From the NCBI GenBank assembly GCA_028023455.1, contig JAQFVV010012423.1:8038269-8102268 (forward strand): DNA of 64,000 nucleotides, in the 5' to 3' direction. Origin of the DNA: Epiperipatus broadwayi (taxonomy: Eukaryota; Onychophora; Udeonychophora; Euonychophora; Peripatidae). Of the stretch, positions 49,065 through 61,210 are shown in pieces; position 1 is the first letter of the stretch; each line of letters begins with the position of its first letter. A model generated the notes under the pieces. The model was not told the origin of the DNA and made no database searches. It was given only the letters and a program-made list of their open reading frames with translations. The position numbers were made by a program, and so were the translations under genes.

Positions 49065-49722
49065 TATAATACTATTAAATCGTGCTTTCACACTTCTAAC
49101 GTAAAGCTATAACAACATATTGAAAATTAAATTAAATAGCTGAGTGCTTTCAAGAAGATGTACTTTTCATATTCATAGCCAGTTATGATCCCTTCTTTGA
49201 AATCATTATATAAATAAATCTGATATGCAAATTATATGCAAATGAGTCACTAAGACCATCTTTTAGATATCGCAAAACATGCATCTTACGATTAATGGCA
49301 AAAGAGTCCTCTGTTATAAAGTATGCTTCTTTTACTTTTTGCCTAACATCATGTCGCTCAGTACAAACCAGTTTTGCAGATGTCGGGACATGTGTTCGAA
49401 CCCACATCTGCAAAACTGGTTTGTACTGAGCGACATGATGTTAGGTGAAAAGTAAAAGAAGCATACTTTATAGCAGAGGACTCTTTCGCCATTAATCGTA
49501 AGGATGCATGTTTTGCGATATCTAAAAGATGGTCTTAGTGACTCATTTGCATATAATTTGCATATCAGATTTATTTATATAATGATTTCAAAGAAGGGAT
49601 CATAACTGGTTATGAATATGAGAAGTACATCTTCTTGAAAGCGCTCAGCCATTTAATTTAATTTTCAATTTATTGTTATAGCTTTACGTTAGAAGTGTGA
49701 AAGCACGATTTAATAGTATTAT
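49065..49722. mobile_element. Head-to-head Penelope-like 3' ends forming a 658-base palindrome
   Basis: Arms 49,065-49,383 (minus-strand element) and 49,404-49,722 (plus-strand element) are near-identical reverse complements around a 20-base spacer. The left arm reads SAKLVCTERHDV, KVKEAYFITEDSFAINRK and LRYLKDGLSDSF, matching the last part of the GIY-YIG nuclease at 16,260-16,390, followed by the same 3' UTR words (CTTGAAAGCGC, ATGAATATG). The right arm has the same content with small changes that break the frame. Each arm is 5'-truncated in the middle of the nuclease. Confidence 0.85.
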
Positions 49723-50542
49723 AAATATAGTATGTAAAATAATTTTGAAAGAGGGTGAGGCTATCTTCTTTAAGATTTGAAAATGAAAATTATTATTGAT
49801 TGGGGACTTAAAATTTTTTTGATAGAGTTCAAAAAGAAATAATTAAATTAGATATGCATTTGATGGTAAATTGTGTATAGCAAATGATAATTTTAAGTGA
49901 GAAATGTGGAAGTCTTATTTTTTAGTAAGGAAGATTAAAAACACATTTAAAATATTTGGAAGATTACAGTATATGAATAAAAATTGTTTTTTTTTTTTTA
50001 GGTAAATGTCCTGTGAACAGAAATTTTTGATTTAGTTTAAAGAGAAACCATTTTACATCACATAAGAATTTCGTTTTAATAAATGCTTTTTTTCTTTCTT
50101 ATTTTAATATGATTGGTTTTTTATTTTTAAAAGGTTAATTTTTCTATTATTATTATCATTACCACCACTATCATCATTATCATATCATCGTTACTATTAT
50201 TATTATTTATTTATTTACTAAGTCTAACTTATTTACAATATTTTATTTTTATTTCTTTTTGATGTAATAAAAAATAATTGGGTATATATTTTTAGTTTTA
50301 TGCAAAAAAATTTGATGTACACTTTATAGAAAAAGTCACTGTTTGTATTGTCTATGTGTGAAATTGGGATAATAATTTATATGATCAAGTTAGAAACTTG
50401 ATTTTAGACAAAATTACCCATTTTCATTTTTTATATTCACAGAAGTCATTATTTTGAATATTATTTAATGCCCTATATTATATAATACTTTATTAACTGA
50501 GATGTTAAAAAGATAATTTTTTGCTATATATATATAATATAT
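49723..50542. other. Intronic AT-rich sequence with microsatellite
   Basis: Trinucleotide run of ATT and ATC type at about 50,145-50,220. No gene. Confidence 0.5.
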
Positions 50543-52565
50543 TGTAACGTTATAACATATATACCATTACATCACTGTTAAATAATAAAAGAAATATCGA
50601 TAAATAAAATCATTCAAATAGAAATTTAAAAAGTTAATAAACTTATTTCAACAATATATAATAATTGCACAGATGACAAACTATTAAATAATTACTTAAA
50701 AGAAAGTTAAAGTTAAAACAATCTAATGTTAAGATTATTTTAAAGGAATGTAAAATATAATAAAATCTCATTATTTTTTGTTAAAAGTTATTTTTAAATC
50801 TTGGTAGAATGGAAATGATTTTTTATTTTGAAATGATATAATAGCAAACAGATCCTTGAAGACATTTAACCGATCAGTCAGATAAGAGATCAATCAATTA
50901 AAAAATTTCTGGTAATAAAATCTGATGTTCCCAATCAAAAGTGAACTGCCCAATAAACGATGCAAATGAACATACGATCCACAGAGAAAATCATCATTGC
51001 CAATAAGATCAATGCAAAGCCAGGCAAGATTGATCCTGAAATTTGATGATAAGGAATTCAAAAGGATATAAAAGGAAGAAAAGAAAACTTTTGCTAAGTG
51101 GAATTTTGTTTTTTTATATTGCTCTTGTTGATTATGTAATTATTTAAACCTATTTACATGTATTGTGGACCTCCAAAATGTAGGGGTCAGGCAATAAGTT
51201 TTGGTTTTTCCTATATTTGCACCAGCTGAGGCAGCCTCCAGAGTGATGGTACCTGGAAAGCAGAAACAACGGATTTTCCGAAAACATTAATATTAAATGG
51301 ACTTCAAATGGAGTTGTGCAATGCATCAAGGACTGCAAAGATGAAATCCAATAATATGAAGCTATGGAAAGTATGAACTTTTGTCTTAAATGAGATATGA
51401 ACTTTAATAATCTAAAATAAGAATTTTTCAAATACTTAAACCTAAACTGTAACCCATAAAGTCTCTTATCTGATCAAGTAGAAATTTAAATTATTTGTTA
51501 TATTTTTCTTTTAATATATTTGCTATTATTATTATTTCCATTTTTGTAAATTTCTTTTAAATTAATAATTTAAAAAAGAGTGTAAATGGCTGCATAGATT
51601 TGTAAGACTATATTAGTTTAGGTGTGTTAATTTTGGGCTATTTGTTTCGTAGTTGAATCGGTGTTCGTGGAGGGATGAACGGGTGTTTTATGTCAATGTA
51701 ATCTGGAGAGGCGCGTTAGATTCTCATTTCCTTGTGCCACGTTAGCATACAGGGTAAAGTACCCATCTGAATGCATGGTCAAAAGTGTAGCCATTGCACT
51801 GCCAATGGTCATAGATGTATTTCCTATGCCATTACTCTTCTTACGCTCTGATTGGAACAGTAAGCCGGTAAAGACCACTATTACCCATTTATAGAGCATT
51901 TCTTTTATATATATTTCCAAATGATTACTTCGTCAGACAGATGCACATTCCTGTACTGGACGAAGGTCATTATTTCTTTAATAATATCATGCTACAGATA
52001 CATATTTCTGTCATCATGGTTTTTTTACGCTAATATCTTAATTTTGCATTGATCATCACATCGGTATATCAGTAAGCTGGCATTGATTTGGACTCAAACT
52101 TGTAGCCTGGAGTTAAAAGAATCGAGTTAGTTGGGCGTATTCTATGTAGTATATTTACGTTTGGCAAATTATTGAAATTGTATTAAATCTCTTAAATGCA
52201 TCCATCCTGTGCATATAATGTAAATTAAATTTATTCAGTAACTAATTTAGTTTCCAGAATTTTTCCTTTTAATGTGTGTGCATAATAATAAAAATGTCTT
52301 GTTGAATTAATTTTGGCAGTAACTTATTTTTATATATTTTTATTAATAATATTTTTTAAAATCAAGAGTTAGAAAATTTTTAAATAGACAGCATGATATT
52401 ATAAGCTCAGATCTTGTGAGAATTAGTGACTGGGGCTTTTGGTTCGATAAAAGAGTAACCTCACCCGTATATATCTGCCATCTTTATAAATTTCCTTTCG
52501 AATAGCCTAGTGGTGCCCTGGCAAAGCAGATAGAGTTGTGAGGTTGCGTCATACTGTTATAATAT
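50543..52565 (+). repeat. LTR-like repeat copy 1 (about 2 kb)
   Basis: Begins TGTAACGTTATAACATATAT and ends near CATACTGTTATAATA, so the ends are short inverted repeats as in LTRs. It aligns along its length with 57,528-59,585. Shared points in order: CACAGATG, GATATAAAAGGAA (TATA-box-like, 51,064), CCTCCAGA, TTATTTGTTTCGTAGTT (51,639), AGATGCACATTCCTG (51,938), GCAGTAACTTATTTT, and CCTAGTGGTGCCCTGG near the end. Flanks are (TA)n on both sides, as for a solo LTR. No gag or pol frame is linked. It could instead be another kind of dispersed repeat. Confidence 0.5.
51064..51077 (+). promoter_or_regulatory. TATA-box-like site in LTR-like repeat
   Basis: GATATAAAAGGAA is conserved at the same place in the second copy (57,948), although most of the surroundings have diverged. 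Confidence 0.35.
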
Positions 52566-52629
52566 ATATATATAAACATTTTTAAAAAATTCATTACTAT
52601 CTATCTCTTTTAAGTTATAAATTTATATT

Positions 52630-52900
52630 AATGAGACAGCAAATAGATATTACTGCAAGAATTAAAAGGCTAAAATGAAGCTATGCTGGAAATGTTAAAA
52701 AAGATGATAATAAATAAACAATTGAAGCCTTAAACTGGATCCTAAGAAATTGTAAAAAACCTAGAAAAAAAGGCATGTTTCAGATGCCAGATGAGATAAA
52801 AAAAGTTTGTTTAAGTGATGTGGAGACAAGAAGCTATGGATCAAAAAAACTGGATTTAACTAGAAGAGATCTTCATCTTGTAGTGAATGGATAATAATAG
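52630..52900 (+). mobile_element. RTE-like LINE family B, C-terminal fragment
   Basis: Broken frames read ARIKRLK, SYAGNVKKDDNK, TIEALNWILRNCKKPRKKG and WRQEAMDQKNWI with EEIFIL. The pattern RIRWLKWAGH, then RxxGRPxxRW, then W-xxAQDREEW is the tail of many LINE polyproteins and matches the minus-strand fragment near 3,460. Confidence 0.6.
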
Positions 52901-54021
52901 AAAAATAATAATGAGAATAATACTCATTAAAAATTATTTAAAAGTATCATTTATTTTATGTAGACTTATAATGTATGGACTTGATTTGATACAAACTCTT
53001 CAAGACAAGAATGGAGAACTGCACTGGTGACTAAGATGCTCGCAAGTTTTAAGATCAATATAGCTGCTTTTAATGAAACTCATCTTCCTCAGGAAGGAAA
53101 TTTAGTAAAACAAATGGTGATTAAAAGTTTTTTTTTTGGCAGAGCAGATCAATCAGTGAAAAGAGAATGCATAGTGTTGGATTTGCTGTAAAGTTTAATT
53201 TAGTATTTTCTATTATTGAAATTTCTCATTTTATCAATGAAAGACTAATGGTGTTAAAACTTGCCTTGCATAATGGTACTAATGCTCAATTTATTAGTGA
53301 CTATGCTCCAATTTTACATTCAGAGAATTCAGGAAAGAAAATTTTTAATCCTAGCTGGATAGCATCATTACAGCAATACCACTAACAGAACAAATTTGTA
53401 TTCTTGGAGATTTTAACATGCACATAGGTACAAATAGTAGACTTTGTCCAAAAATGTTGGAAATAATGTTATTGGTGCTCTAAATTCAAATGGTCTGTTG
53501 TTATTGAATTTTTGCACAATACACAGATTGACTATTACAAACGCTTTAAAGGAACATAAAGATATGTTTATATTCATGATAATAGCATTTAGTAGATTAC
53601 ATTATAGTTACGATTGAGAATACAAGAGTTCACATTACTCTAATACTTACAAGTGAAGATTGTTGGATAGATTATAGATTAGTATGCTCCAAGATTAAAA
53701 TGATAGTTGCATTTAAAAAACGGATATTCCAATCGTATTTACAAGAAAATTGATGTAAGTTCTTTAAAGATTCTACTATTTGTATTAAATTTTGACAGCT
53801 ATCAAACAAAGTTAATTTGAATCTTCAGGACTGTCTTAGTACTGAAGCATGGAATTATCTTAAGGAATGTATTTTGAATACAAATAAATCATTTCTTGAG
53901 TTCATTAAAAAGAATCATGATAATTTTGTGATCAATGATCTTATTATTACTAATTTGATTAAAAGAAAATGTGGCATTTCTCCTTGGCAGAATAATAAAT
54001 TAAATATGGAACTTTGTTTCT

Positions 54022-54115
54022 TTTTTTTTTTTCATATGTCAAATGCGTTGACTGGGAAGCAAACCTGGGCCAGCTGCTTAGGAGGCAGCTATGCTAACCG
54101 CTAGGCCACCAATGT
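54022..54115 (-). mobile_element. A-tailed tRNA-Arg(CCT)-like retrocopy in LINE
   Basis: On the minus strand: TTGGTGGCCTAGCGGTTAGC, anticodon arm GCTGC-CTCCTAA-GCAGC with anticodon CCT, T arm GGTTTGCTTCCC (mutated from GGTTCGAATCCC), then TTTGACATATG and a poly(A) stretch. Same family as 3,630-3,716. The changed T loop and the A tail speak against a working tRNA. No clear target duplication is seen here. Confidence 0.75.
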
Positions 54116-55415
54116 TTGACAACTGACAAGAAAGCTTAAAAATGATTGGCGGATTAAAACTACATATATTTGCTAATTGTGATAATTCTAGATCTTTTTT
54201 AAATGCATTAAAAGGAATATATTGATCTGAGAAGTAGTATCACAATTTATTAAATCTAGCAGTGGCATTCTTTTATATGATGATAATATTTTGAACAAGT
54301 GGAAGGAGTATTTTGATCATCTTTTGAATAATGGTACAAGAATTGAGATGATTACTTTTAATGATATATCCATTTTATCTCCTTATTTAGATAAAGATAT
54401 CCAGCTTTAATGAAGTCAAAACAGCTCTTTGTAATCTTAAAAATACAAAAGCTGTAGGTCCTGATGAAATATCTAGATAAAATTTAAAATATGGTGACAG
54501 TATATTATCTTAAAAAATATTGGAATTTTTATAGAAATATATGAACCCATAAAATTGTGCTGCTTTATCTTAAGGATTCTGTTTCTATTATTCCAATTTT
54601 AAAAAAATAATGGAAATAAACAAGATTGCAGATAATTATCAAAGAATATCATTATTATCCACTATAGCAAAGATACTTTCAAGGATTTTGTTGACAGTAA
54701 CATGTCCAATCATTGAATGAATAACTATCAGAAACTCAGAGTAGTTTTAGAGAATTTAAAAGTACTATAGACATGACTTTGTTATTAACAAATGCAAGAA
54801 AAATATTGGGAGCAAGAAAGCAGTTTATATATTGTTTTTATGGATTTGGTCAAAGCCTTTGATTCACTTAATCTAACAGGTTTGTGACATTATTTGAAAT
54901 TAGTTGGTTGTCCACCAAAATTTATTCATATTATTTAGCTTCTGCATGCTGTAATGAGAGGAAATGTTATTACTGCAGGTGAAAAATATGAGGTATTTGA
55001 AATGAAAAGTGATGTTGAAGAATATGTACTTGCTCCAATATTGTTTTCAATTTTTATGACAGTTATTTTTGGATCTGTTTATAAGTGGCTTAATAAAACA
55101 GAAATCTAGATGCAATACAAGTTTTTTTGGTGGAATTTTTAATTTGAATCAATTAAAAATAAAGACAAGAACTCCTGATGATTGTGTTATTTGTGCAAGT
55201 TTAAAAGATGATTTACAGAATGTACTTAATGTTTTGAATGCAATATATACTTTGATTTATTAACTTATGTTCAAAACTCTCAAGTTTGTATTCACCAGTG
55301 GTGGAAGAAAAATCCTCATTAACTTTTGGCTTGGATATATATCAACATGATAATGTAAATCAGTTTATATACCTTGTAATTAATAATTTGTAAAGTGCAT
55401 ACTCATTACGTAAGT

Positions 55416-55612
55416 AATATATATTAAGGCTATAACCTTAAGACTATGTGCCTAACATGCTTTAGATTCACCTATATATTTAGAAATTAGATCGAAGATA
55501 AGAGTGGCCGCTCTTATCTTTTAAAGTCGTTAGTCTTGTGTTTAGATTTGTAGAGGTCCCTACTGTCGCATTTTAGGCGCATACTCCTAAGGTTATAGCC
55601 TTAATATATATT
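55416..55612. mobile_element. MITE-like hairpin element in LINE
   Basis: A 197-base element with inverted ends of about 40 bases: TATTAAGGCTATAACCTTA at the left and its complement TAAGGTTATAGCCTTAATA at the right, continued by TATGTGCCTAA/TTAGGCGCATA. TA flanks on both sides fit a TA target site, but lie within an AT run. The middle holds a second hairpin, AAGATAAGAG/CTCTTATCTT, at about 55,496-55,521. No coding capacity. Confidence 0.75.
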
Positions 55613-56360
55613 ATTTAAATACCTTGGTAGTTTTATAGGTAGAAAAGTGGATCTTGATATTAAGGTATAAAGTGCTACTGCTGCTTTTAACAAGTTAAAA
55701 ACTAAAATATTTCATCGGAGTGAAATAACTATTGCAACTAAATTAGTATATATACAGCTATTATTTTACTTAATTTATTGCATAAAAGTGAGACTTGGAT
55801 ACTATTGACACAGTATAAAACCATTAGAAAAGTTTCATTTAAGAATGCTTCATAAAATTCTAAAAATACAATGGCAAGATCATAAAACCAATCAATGCTC
55901 TTTAACTTGTTAAATATGATACTATAGAGTTTATATTATAGAATCACACCTTTATTTGATTGAATGTAAAATGAATAAACAATGTAAGATTTTCTAAAAG
56001 ATTGTTTTCTGAATGAAATTGAGTATTGTGGGAGAAGGAGACCATATCTACATTGTAAGACTCATCTAAAATATATTTTATGTGATATTATTTCCACTGG
56101 GAAGATATAGCAGAAAATAGAATACGTTGAAGAATTACAATTAACCATAGTGTTGAAGTATTGCAGAAAGAAAAGTTTTCTGCTGAAGAAATTAAAAGAC
56201 AGTATCACAAAATATCAAGCGGAGAAATGGACCAGTTTGTTCTATTTGTGGAAATATTTGTGGGTTACTGATTGGTTTGCAAAGTTATTACAAACTCATT
56301 TCTAAATCAATTTTTTTTCTTGGAGTGGGAATGGCCATACTCATTTGCATAAATGTCTTC

Positions 56361-57527
56361 TATATTTATATATGCATAATTTTTTTATTTTAAAACTTAT
56401 GTATTATCATTCTCATTAAGAATTATTTATAATTGAATATGACTATTCTTTTTCCAGAAGAATGAGGGAAATGGGAAATAGTTACTTGAATTTTTGACTG
56501 CATATTTAAAGAATAGAAATGTAGTTACATATATATTTAATTTGATTGTCATAATTAGTGTATAGAAATGATTAATAGTATGAGAGACTCATGATATTTG
56601 TAATATGTGTTGAACATCTATGATCGAAGAAACAACTTAAAAGAAAATGATGTGTGATATCAGATTAACATAGATCTCTTTTATCTTAAATTTTTTATAT
56701 ATATAAATATTTTTTTATTTTCATCATTTCTTTCTTAGATAAAAAAATGTGTAGTCTTGAAAAATATTAAAACATTAATTATTGCCAATAGTCAGAGAAC
56801 TTTTCTGATCTGAATATTTAATTAAGTTGAAAGATAAAATTCCTAAAAATTCTGTTACATTTTGGGGTCTTCTATTTACTCAATTTCAGTTAAGAAATCT
56901 TAATCTTTTATTTACTTCTTCCTTCTGTTTCTGAGCTAGTGAATAAATTAAATGGTCTAAACACTAACATAATATTTTGTAAAAAAAAAAAAGTTACATT
57001 TAATCTAATGTAGCAAAAAAACAATTTTTTTTTGTTTTAAAAATATTTACATACATTTTATTTTATGTTTCCAGCAGCCATCACTTGCTCAAATATTGAT
57101 GATGAAAGGCAGATGAGAATATTGTGCAGAACTTGTTGTAAAAGAGATTGCATTAAAAGTATCAATAAATCTGTCAGATCTCTTAACAATACAATTACAT
57201 TTTAAGTAAGCATTCAACTATTTTTGACACTTCTTTCTATTACATGGCTTAATGCTATTTATACTAATCATTTTAATATTATCATGACATTCATAATAAG
57301 AATCTGCTATTAAGCATTTTATTTGAATGCATTACTTAAAAAGATTACAACTGGTGACATATGATTACTAATGTAAATAAGTTAATCTTTTATGACTGCA
57401 AAAGACATATAACATATGGTAAAATATTTAATATATTACCAACAAATCTCTTGTTTATTATGCATCATGGACTAGACAAAAAAATGCAGATATTGTTTTT
57501 ATAAACAGAATAGCAATATATATATAT
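56361..57527. other. AT-rich sequence with short Cys-rich frame
   Basis: A short frame at about 57,076-57,205 reads ITCSNIDDERQMRILCRTCC, then KRDCIKSINKS, and ends in a stop. A TTTATGTTTCCAG acceptor-like tract precedes it. It does not continue CDC23 in the right phase. No other features. Confidence 0.35.
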
Positions 57528-59585
57528 TGTAACAATATATAAATATGCCATTACATTAATTTAAAATAAAAACTAAGTTCACAAATAAAAATAAATTTAT
57601 TAAAAATCTAAAAGCTAAAAAAAATTAAAGAGTTGTTAAACGTATATATATTCGCACAGATGCAAAACTTTAAAAATATTTTTTTTAATAAATAAAAGTA
57701 TTTGAACATACTTTGTTATAAAAAGTACAAGATTTAAAGATAAAATATTTTTGTAAATGGAAATGATTGTTTTATAAATTAATTGAAAAGCAAGCTAGCC
57801 CTTGGGGCTCTTGTATAATTAAAAAGTCTGATGAAAGATAGATAAGAAAATAAAGAAATTAGCTTGACCAATGGAAGCACCAAGCCTCAGCTCGGACCCT
57901 AATGAAAATGATGGATTAGTGATGTTTGTTCGTTGAATCTGTGTGGATGATATAAAAGGAAAAATATTGAAATTAAGGACAGTTCCAGCTTTTTTTTTGT
58001 TTGAGAGGTGTGATAGGACGCACATATCACACTCTCTATTTAAAAAAAATGAAATGACTGTAATACCGGAATGGAACCAACTAATGCCACCTCCAGAACA
58101 TCAGATTGGTCTTCCAATGGAGACATCGTGGGAATTAAAAACAGGAACCTGGACTCTTCTACCGTGAGCTATGAACTTTACAAATTAACAAAAAAAAAAA
58201 TAATTAAGAACTTTCGTCAATTTTTTTTTAAAGATTCAGCTAATCTAAATTTTAAAATGAACTCTTATTTGATTTTCAAATTGATAATTAATGTTTAAAT
58301 TATATATATTTGAGTTTGCTAAAAAAAAAAATCATTTCCATTTTTTTATTTCTATTAATATTTATTTGTATAAATTATTTAAATGCATGAAATTTAAGTT
58401 GGGTATGGACATTGCATGGATTCGTTAGTGGTTAATTATGTTGTGGTTTTCATATTCGATTAGAATATATAAGTCATCGATGTCAATGCGGCATCTTATG
58501 ATGAATGCCATTGGGTTTCTTGTATTCCCTCTGCAATTGACGTTATCAATGACTTTGTATTTTGATTGGTTATGTTTATTTTGGAATGTTTTTGGCTGTG
58601 GAATCTATGCAGCTGATCTATACTCAACATTATAAAACAAATTTTATAAAATTCATCTGTGCGAACGTATATAAATATTAAATTTAAGTCGGGCGTGAAT
58701 GGCTATTTAGATTTGTAAAGTTATATATAGTTTAAGGGAGGGTAATCTTGGGTTATTTGTTTCGTAGTTAGATTGGGTCAGTGGATTGGATATATCGGTG
58801 TAATTAGCAGATGTAATATGAGGTTCGCTACGTGCAGAAGCGCAGTATAAGCCGCACACCCCCTGTTTGCCTATGGAATTGGATAGTAAGACGGAAGGTG
58901 CGGTCCATTCCTATAGAGTTTTTTGTTTATTGTTCTTCTCGCCAACAGATGTAGCATTCCTGTTTGGTTGAGAGACAATGTCTTCTCTAACTCTACTTTC
59001 TGTTTCAGATGTACATTCCTGACAGTGTAGTATTTTGTGCTGTTGTATTCATGCTGCATTGAATACATCGATGTATCAGATGGATTGATGTTGGTTTGGC
59101 TGCGAACTTTTGGCCTAGGGTTAAATAAGGGATAGAACATTTTCTTTTCAAATACAATCTGTGCAGTCTATTCATACTCGACAATCTTAAAATAGTTATA
59201 AATTTCATCTGTGTGGATGATTTAAAATCTAAAAATAATAATTTAAATTAAAAGTTAATATTAAAATCTAAATAATAAATGTTATTCCTCAAATTTTAAA
59301 TGATTATATATGTGCGTAAATAAATATTGTTTGTGTGTTAATTACTGGCAGTGGCTTATTTTATTCTTTGTTTAATATTAAAAAATAGTCTTAGATAAGA
59401 ATTTATCAATATAAATCTCTGCTACTCTGCTGAGCTAGTGACAATGGGCTAACGGTCTAAAATAAATATAGTGGTGCTTAACAGCGCGTATCTGCCTACT
59501 ATATAAATTTTCTAGGTTCAAATGCCTAGTGGCGCCCTGTAGTACAGATTACGTTAAGTCTCCTATCTCCCCGATCGTTATAATT
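57528..59585 (+). repeat. LTR-like repeat copy 2 (about 2 kb)
   Basis: Begins TGTAACAATATATAAATATG and ends near CCCCGATCGTTATAA. It matches copy 1 in order, with TATA-like GATATAAAAGGAA (57,948), CCACCTCCAGAACATC, TTATTTGTTTCGTAGTT (58,753), AGATGTACATTCCTG (59,007), GCAGTGGCTTATTTT (59,348) and CCTAGTGGCGCCCTG (59,524). TGGCGCC is the start of several retroelement primer-binding sites, but here it lies about 50 bases inside the apparent end. Strongly diverged from copy 1, so both are old. Confidence 0.5.
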
Positions 59586-59740
59586 TAAGACTGAAATAAA
59601 TTTAGTGCGCAATTTTAATATTAGAGCATTAAAACTGGGTCACGAAGCAAAAGAAATAAATATACGAAGAAGCTTGCGGTACTGACATTATAACCAAGAA
59701 ATAACAGGAAAAGTTGTGTTTCTGGACGAAAAATGAAGTG

Positions 59741-59911
59741 GATGGGCATAGCTTGTGCCAGACTTAGGAATCACTGCCAGAGGCCTTTTTATACGAAGAA
59801 ATAGATGGGCATAGCGTGTGCCAGACTTAGGGATCACCGCCAGTGGCCTGAATATGCATAGCATGTGCCAGACTTACGGATCACCGCCAGAGGCATTTTT
59901 ATACGAAGGCA
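59741..59911 (+). repeat. Three imperfect tandem repeats of 50-63 bases
   Basis: Units start at 59,741, 59,804 and about 59,854. Each has GCATAG-YTGTGCCAGACTTA, then GGATCACCGCCAG (or GAATCACTGCCAG); units 1 and 3 continue with TTTTTATACGAAG. The unit is GC-richer than its surroundings. The last unit is followed by GGGTTCGAACTTGTCG. Confidence 0.8.
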
Positions 59912-60640
59912 TGAAAAGGATCTGTGGGTTCGAACTTGTCGCAACCCCCAGATTAAGTCTAGAAGCACATATATATATAAACACGAAGATAAGGGTAAAT
60001 GTCAGCAACGCAGTAATGATGTCACTAACGGCATGAAATATAATTTACTGCTTTAAAATAGATGACCCTTATTTGAATGCTATAATTTATATAAATAATA
60101 TCACTATGCAGTTATATATATATATAGAGAGAGAGATATTTAGATTAATAAAATATACATGAAGATTTTATTTAATAAAAAAAAAACATTAAGATTTACC
60201 CCCATCCCTTTTCTGATATTTAAAATAATTCAATCCCACCTTCGTGATTTTTATAATAACTGGAATATTTAAATACTGTATTTGATATTTTAAGAGTATG
60301 AAAAATGAAGTAAGATTAGCAGTTATATAGAAAACAATTATAAGTCACCCTTTCAGAATTTAATAAATAATTATAAAATAAATGTTTCAGCACGTTAATT
60401 AGCATGGAGTTCTGGATTTACTCCGGGTAGAAAATCCAGAGTTAAACAAATATATTTTTATATTAAAAACGAACCTAAAATGTTGATTCATAAAACAATC
60501 TGGCGAACGCATTAATTTACAATGCATTATATATATATATTTTAAAGGGGACATTAATAACCTTTTTATGAAGGTTTAGTTAAAAAAATGACAGAAAAGA
60601 TTTTTAAAAATTCAACTCGTCAGATTGTTTGAAATTGGCA
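59912..60640. other. AT-rich sequence
   Basis: No gene. Short (TA)n and (GA)n near 60,115-60,135. Confidence 0.45.
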
Positions 60641-60649
60641 TATCAATAA

Positions 60650-61210
60650 CAGATAAATAAATCAAATAATAAATACATATAAATAAATGACCGCACCAAA
60701 GTTAAAGAAAATTAAGAGCATATGAGAGAGAATTAAATTTATATAAATTATTTAAAAGCAAATTACATATTATTTAAAAAGAGAGAAAATTGAACAATAC
60801 GTTAGAAATCTTGATAGCAGGATTTGAGATTAGTGAGGATAGATTCATTTTCAAATAGTAGCATAAAAGTTACCTTGCGCAAATTTAATAAATCTATTTT
60901 CAAAGTACGGCTCATGCATGGCAAATTGAGACTCCAAAATGAATTCTTGGTGACAGCAAGCTTGTCTATTAGCATTTTTAAAGTTCTCCAGCTGGCCTTT
61001 ACTTCACTTTAGGGTAGCAGAATATTATGGCCGTGGAAGACGACCCACAAGGGTCAGGAAAAGCTTTTACTAGATCATCTTGAGATTTCAAAACAGCATA
61101 GTGTCTAATAGCAATCACTTCTCTCAATAGTAGCTCAATCTCCCTCTGATTCAAAATTCAGTCATTTTATACTTTTTCTTTTATCAGTTGTTTTTGAAGA
61201 TGCAACAGTA
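60650..61210 (+). repeat. Dispersed repeat pair, copy A
   Basis: Shares with 63,500-64,000, in the same order: AGCAAATTACATATTA, AAATCTTGATAG, AAAGTTACCTTGC, CAGCAAGCTTSTATTAGCA-like words, GGTAGCAG, the CCG(T/C)GGAAGA motif and ACTTCTCTCAATAG/GTTCTCTCAATAG. No coding frame is kept in both. The family is not recognised. Confidence 0.65.

Larger units (their letters stand above)
52960..56360 (+). mobile_element. LINE family A, nearly full-length degenerate copy
   Basis: The most complete copy. In order: endonuclease start LIQTLQDKNG (52,990), RTALVTKMLASFKINIAAFN and ETHLPQEGNLVK, VGFAVKFNLV, INERLMVLKLALHNGT with SDYAPIL (53,165-53,310), ILGDFNMHIGTNSR (about 53,403), NGLLLLNFCTIHRLTITNA, WTDH-like CWIDYR; linker WNYLKECILNTNKSFLEFIK (53,850); RT blocks VFMDLVKAFDSLN, KLVGCPPKFIHII, VMRGNVITAGEKYEVFEM, VLAPILFSIFM (about 54,835-55,070), and a damaged ADD site (PDDCVICASL, 55,172). 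After an inserted MITE-like element come KYLGSFIGRKVDLDIKV, FHLRMLHKILKIQWQDH and a C-terminal finger CSICG (56,240). It has many stops; a tRNA-like retrocopy lies at 54,022 and a hairpin element at 55,416. Confidence 0.85.

Noticed and set aside
49065-49722. Hammerhead ribozyme of the Penelope-like element
   Set aside because: Such elements often carry one, but I could not find the CTGATGA and GAAA core in the right spacing here.
51150-51920. Minus-strand frames of 93 and 75 codons
   Set aside because: They lie in the LTR-like repeat; the matching positions in the second copy do not keep the frames open.
54022-54115. Functional tRNA-Arg gene
   Set aside because: T loop mutated, no Pol III terminator of its own at the right place, A tail present, and a shortened sister with a target duplication exists.
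50543-59585. One complete LTR retrotransposon from 50.5 to 59.6 kb
   Set aside because: The interior is LINE family A and B sequence with APE and LINE-type RT; no gag, protease or integrase is seen, and the two LTR-like copies are strongly diverged.
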